Below are positions 60,852-64,000 of a DNA stretch of 64,000 bases, piece by piece. Source of the DNA: Geosiphon pyriformis (lineage: Eukaryota > Glomeromycota > Glomeromycetes > Archaeosporales > Geosiphonaceae). The notes beneath the pieces were generated by a model. The model had not been told where the DNA came from. It worked only from the letters and a program-made list of their open reading frames with translations, and made no database searches. Where the stretch lies: assembly GCA_016748015.1 (NCBI GenBank), contig JAAOMT010000183.1, positions 284,708 to 348,707 of the forward strand, in the 5' to 3' direction. The position numbers and the translations under genes are program-made. How positions within the stretch are numbered: position 1 is the first letter of the stretch; each line of letters starts with the position of its first letter.

Positions 60852-61124
60852 AATGTTGGATTTGACTTAAAATATCTTAAACCAAACTTTGTAGTTATAG
60901 TCCTATATTTTTTTGTAAAAATAGATATGAAAATAACTTTAAAAATTTTTATTAGTATTATGGTTCAAATTGCATTTCAGTCTAGTCTTACAAAAAAAAA
61001 ATTGACATAAAAAAAAATTATTAATGTTGAATACACAAAAAACATTATTATAATATTACAAAACAATTTCAACAAACTTTATATAATTAAATTACAAAAA
61101 AAAATTGCCCAAGTTATCTTTCTG
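60852..61124 (+). pseudogene. dUTPase-like domain in a gypsy element (plus copy)
   Basis: In one frame broken by a single stop, the order of trimeric dUTPase motifs is kept: NVGFDLKYLKP (motif 1), VKIDMKITL, IAFQSSLTKKK (motif 2, P-R replaced), IINVEYTKNI (motif 3, D to N and G to K), and KLQKKIAQVIFL (motif 4). It lies between the protease (59.3-59.8 kb) and reverse transcriptase (61.7-62.3 kb) of the same plus-strand copy, giving the order protease-dUTPase-RT. This copy is dead, but the retained order in two separate copies shows the domain belonged to the element. Confidence 0.7.
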
Positions 61125-61689
61125 CTTTTTGTAAAAATACCACTATTAAACTCTATTATTATACACAAAAATTAAGCCTTACTGCTTAAGAAATTAATAA
61201 GTTTAAATTAAGTAAAAGAGAAAATATACCAGTTAATTTTATAAAAAATAACAGTAATAAGATAAAACTTATCTATACTAATATAATTATCTCTATTTTT
61301 ATATATTGATAGTTTATTCTAAAAATGAATTGGAAAATTTAAGATCAAACTTTATTATTCAAAGCTAACTCAAAAATTTGTTCTCTAGTTAATATTGTTA
61401 ACTTATATATATTTATCAAAGTTCACAAATATTTTAAAATTTTTATTTAAAATCTTATAGAAAAAGTTATTAAGATTTCTAAAGAGATTCTTATTGGTTC
61501 TATTTCTTCAGACATTTAAAATTCTGAGAAACCCCAGTTTATTCTTAATTTTACACAATTGGTCTTATTTTGTGATATTATTTCACAAGTATAGAATCTG
61601 CCAAAAGAAAGCTATCTGTTTATATTAGAAAAAATTGTTAAACTAAATCTGAGAAATTTTAATATTTTATAACAAAGTTTTTTTAAACT

Positions 61690-62260
61690 AATATACTAAT
61701 ATCTTTGTTAGCAAAAATAAATTCAGATGCACTGATATTGTAAAGCACCAGATTGACACAAAAAATGCCAGATCCATCAAACAATAAGCCTACTAAATAA
61801 TTCCAGCAGACAACAATCTGATTAAACAGGAAATATAACAAATAGTATATAATAGATTGATCAAAAAATTATTAAGTCTTTGGTCTTTTTCAATAATATT
61901 GGTTACCAAAAAAAATGGGAAAATACATTTTTATGTAGACTATCAAAAGCTCAACAGTATTACTCAAGAAAACAGTTATTCAACTTTTCTTATTCAGAAA
62001 ATTCTGAATAACTTAAAAAATAAGAAATGGTTCTCCTCTTTAAACTTAGCCAGCAAATATTGACAAGTCAAAATGGACTTTAAAAACAAAAGAAAAACGG
62101 CATTTATCATATGAAATAGAAATTTTGAATTCAACATAATGCTCTTTGAACTCTGCAATGTCTTAGCTATCTTTCAGTATTTTATAAATGTTGTATATAG
62201 GGCATGCTACAACAAAACCAGACAAAGTAAACATTCTATTATGTGACATAAATGAGAGAC
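61690..62260 (+). pseudogene. Ty3/gypsy reverse transcriptase fragment
   Basis: The pre-RT block CTDIVKHQID (about 61730) is followed by the frame 61857-62063 with ILVTKKNGKIHFYVDYQKLN and KKWFSSLNLASKY, then a stop at the expected Trp, QVKMDFKNKRKTAFI, and FNIMLFELCNVLAIFQ. These are RT domains 1-3 of Ty3/gypsy elements. The catalytic Y-x-D-D motif is not reached; homology ends by about 62300. Confidence 0.8.
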
Positions 62261-62444
62261 TGATTTTATGATATGGCTGTAAAATTGACCAGTATGACTG
62301 ATAACGTTTTAAAAAGTAATAATGGTGCTCATTCATAACTTATAAACTTAATAATTTTAATACTCACTTTATCATACCAGAATGTGATAAATATAAACCA
62401 TAACAGGATTAATATAGGATTATCTCTATATAAAAATAAAATAT

Positions 62445-62702
62445 ATGAAACTAAATTACATTAAATCCACTATGGAACCTAAGAATTACAGCACTATTAG
62501 AAGCATTCTAAAGAAAGCTCAAGGAGAAAAAATTGCTCCATACGTTTTTAAAATCAATAATACCAAAGTTCTCCAGGAATACCTAGATCAAGAAAAAATC
62601 ACTTATGAAATTTATCAAGAAGAAAGGAAAATAATAACTAATAAACGAGCATTAACACCAACACATAATGAACCAAGAAAGAAAAGAAAACTAGAAGCAT
62701 AG
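62445..62702 (+). CDS. Small basic protein, unrecognised
   Basis: Open frame of 85 codons, or 76 from the internal ATG at 62472, whose product (MEPKNYSTIRSILKKAQGEK) looks protein-like and ends in a nuclear-signal-like basic cluster PRKKRKLEA. It begins just past the right edge of the gypsy island, where CpG dinucleotides reappear. No family recognised; it could be the surviving end of a longer gene or of another repeat. Confidence 0.35.
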   Translation: MKLNYIKSTMEPKNYSTIRSILKKAQGEKIAPYVFKINNTKVLQEYLDQEKITYEIYQEERKIITNKRALTPTHNEPRKKRKLEA

Positions 62703-63118
62703 CTCTTTTTTTATTGCCATTGGATTACCATCAGTAGTTTCCATGATTCTTTATATACTGTTCGAGTAAGAATAATAATAAATACGAAAATTTTGGTTCG
62801 CTGTGCCCCAAGTACTACAAATCCGACACAATTCATGACCAGCAAAACCTGTATCGTTTTGGAAACTATGGGTAAGTATTAAAGGTAATAAAAAGGAAAC
62901 GCTAGAATAAGTCATTAGGAGAGCAGCCATTTGATCGGCAAATTAACTGTTTCAAGTCCATGGTGTTCAATGAACGCTTATAGTTTGAAATTGGTATAAA
63001 ACCAGCACCATTTCACCCACGTTTTCGCTAAAAAACAAATTACAATCGATCGAATTGCAACTGCATTATCGAAAGCATAATTTTTATCTACAAAAATCAA
63101 ACAATAATCCCACTCAAA
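62703..63118. other. Intergenic, possible small exon
   Basis: Composition returns to normal, with frequent CpG. A frame ending in a strong donor (GTAAGTATT at 62871) could be an exon of an unseen gene, but no start or downstream partner was found. Confidence 0.3.
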
Positions 63119-63505
63119 ATGATCACTTTCGCTATTGGCGAGTTACTGCTGCTGATCACGCTTATCGCTGGTACTTCGCTCTACCATAAAACTCACAAGC
63201 AAGTCCGAACTATAACTTAAACGCTTTTTCAAGCGATAAAATCAAGGACAATTAAATCAAAATACCAGCTGCTCATTGAGCGGAAATATTTATCAAGTTT
63301 GTGGGAAAGTCTTAACATGTTGCTTGATAAAACGTCTGAGCTGGACTCAGTCTTATTTAACAAAGTGTTTATAAAATTCCACAAATTGCGCGAATTCAGT
63401 TATCCATTATCATACGACTCGTTACAATACGCACGTAAAAAACAATTCTTCACTTCCGAAAACAGAATTGCATTACGTAGTAGCAGAATACAATACAACA
63501 ATTAA
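63119..63505 (+). CDS. Small gene with hydrophobic N-terminus, tentative
   Basis: ATG at 63119 starts a hydrophobic segment (MITFAIGELLLLITLIAGTS) like a signal peptide or anchor. A second protein-like frame runs to a stop at 63503-63505 (RKYLSSLWESLNMLLDKTSE and YPLSYDSLQYARKKQFFTSE). Joining them needs an intron of about 66 bp with a weak donor (GTCCGA, after THKQ) and acceptor ACCAG before LLIERK. The join is uncertain. No family was recognised. Confidence 0.35.
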
Positions 63506-63598
63506 ACCATTTGTTAATTGTTCCATAACGTGATATGCAAAGAAGCGTATAAAAGAGATTTCCCTTTGTCTTCATTATCCTTTGTCTCTGACAAAAGC

Positions 63599-63980
63599 AT
63601 GGAGGGTTCCCGATCTATTTCGCCAAGTGTGTTGGACCTGGTAACTTTAGTTGATTCGGCGCTTCAATACGGAGAATTATCTCATGTTTGTGTAAGTAAA
63701 ACGTATAAACAGGGCTGAATTGGGTGGACGCAGATCGCGACTGTTCCTTTTTATCACTATCTTTCACTAACTTACGAAAAACATCTAGACATGGACGTGG
63801 ATGCAAAAGTAATGGAGGAAATGTTCTTTTATTGGAAATACGGTAAAGACTATCCCAGCGCAACCTTTGAACAATGTGATGCTGCATACAACGAATACAA
63901 AGAGTTCTACGCTAAATACCATCAAGACAACCCTGGCGCGACCACAAACTGCTATGAGGAATACCTCAAGACAAAGCAAG
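63599..63980 (+). CDS. Unrecognised gene, 3' end outside window
   Basis: Exon 63599-63691 (MEGSRSISPSVLDLVTLVDS) joins in phase over a 42-bp intron (GTAAGT...CGCAG, 63692-63733) to an exon 63734-63980, which ends at a consensus donor GTAAGC. 113 residues are visible. The second exon encodes an aromatic-rich, soluble segment (EEMFFYWKYGKDYPSATFEQ, then YNEYKEFYAKYHQDN). No domain recognised. GC content is clearly above that of the gypsy island, consistent with a live gene. The gene probably continues past the window, since reading through the donor stops after a few codons. Confidence 0.55.
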
Positions 63981-64000
63981 GTAAGCAATGAATACACGTT

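Larger units (their letters stand above)
45690..62420. mobile_element. Island of overlapping decayed Ty3/gypsy retrotransposons
   Basis: About 16.7 kb of T/A-rich, CpG-poor sequence containing broken gag, protease, dUTPase-like, reverse transcriptase and integrase fragments. At least three copies can be separated: (a) a minus-strand gag-protease-dUTPase element between LTR-like repeats, about 50181-56036; (b) minus-strand pieces flanking it, with primer site and gag at 56.6-58.07 kb, integrase C-terminus at 49.65-50.17 kb and a protease segment at 45.96-46.26 kb; (c) a plus-strand protease-dUTPase-RT copy at about 58.6-62.3 kb. Every coding segment is interrupted by stops. Composition changes sharply at both edges. 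Confidence 0.85.

Noticed and set aside
63615-63997. Minus-strand frames 63887-63615 and 63997-63785
   Set aside because: Antisense of the better supported plus-strand exons.
1-64000. CRISPR arrays, bacterial operons, phage or integron features
   Set aside because: The window is eukaryotic: spliceosomal introns, U2 snRNA and eukaryotic retroelements. The repeats seen are microsatellites, not spaced repeat arrays.
1-64000. tRNA or rRNA genes
   Set aside because: No B-box with a matching acceptor stem and no conserved rRNA block was found by eye; GGTTCGA-like hits (for example near 9644) lacked cloverleaf potential.

Overview
This window looks like nuclear DNA of a very AT-rich fungus. Genes carry many short GT-AG introns (mostly about 40-120 bp), there is a spliceosomal U2 snRNA gene, and long AT deserts are packed with microsatellites and decayed transposons. 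The retroelement proteins, the dual hybrid histidine kinase, the SANT/Myb genes and the intron style resemble an arbuscular mycorrhizal fungus (Glomeromycotina, Rhizophagus-like). That placement is inference; no rRNA or other taxonomic marker is present.

Layout. 1-5.1 kb: decaying dual hybrid histidine kinase, 5' end outside the window. 6.9-9.4 kb: large multi-SANT protein. 12.3-14.3 kb: seven-exon membrane protein with a strand-rich C-terminal half, followed by a decayed repeat-like stretch with one open frame (17.5-18.2 kb) and a Tc1/mariner scrap (20.3-20.7 kb). 22.3-27.4 kb: a SANT gene, an eight-exon very-long-chain 3-oxoacyl-CoA reductase gene, and a divergently oriented two-SANT gene. 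28.5-30.6 kb: dead MULE transposase with a SWIM finger. 31.7-31.9 kb: U2 snRNA, minus strand. 32.6-33.3 kb: a fourth SANT gene, visible only after splicing three exons. 33.4-38.9 kb: microsatellite desert. 39.0-40.6 kb: five-exon SAM-dependent methyltransferase. 45.1-45.7 kb: dead, truncated paralogue of the 12.3 kb membrane-protein gene. 45.7-62.4 kb: an almost CpG-free island of overlapping decayed Ty3/gypsy elements in both orientations. 62.4-64 kb: ordinary-composition DNA with small genes, the last running off the window.

Two themes stand out. First, four SANT/Myb genes lie within 27 kb, and each protein starts with a basic, acid-poor leader resembling a mitochondrial presequence. This suggests a family of organelle-directed DNA- or protein-binding factors. 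Second, the gypsy elements carry a dUTPase-like domain between protease and reverse transcriptase, seen independently in a plus-strand and a minus-strand copy. All exon joins given here were made by hand and checked for reading-frame phase. They are predictions, not transcript evidence.
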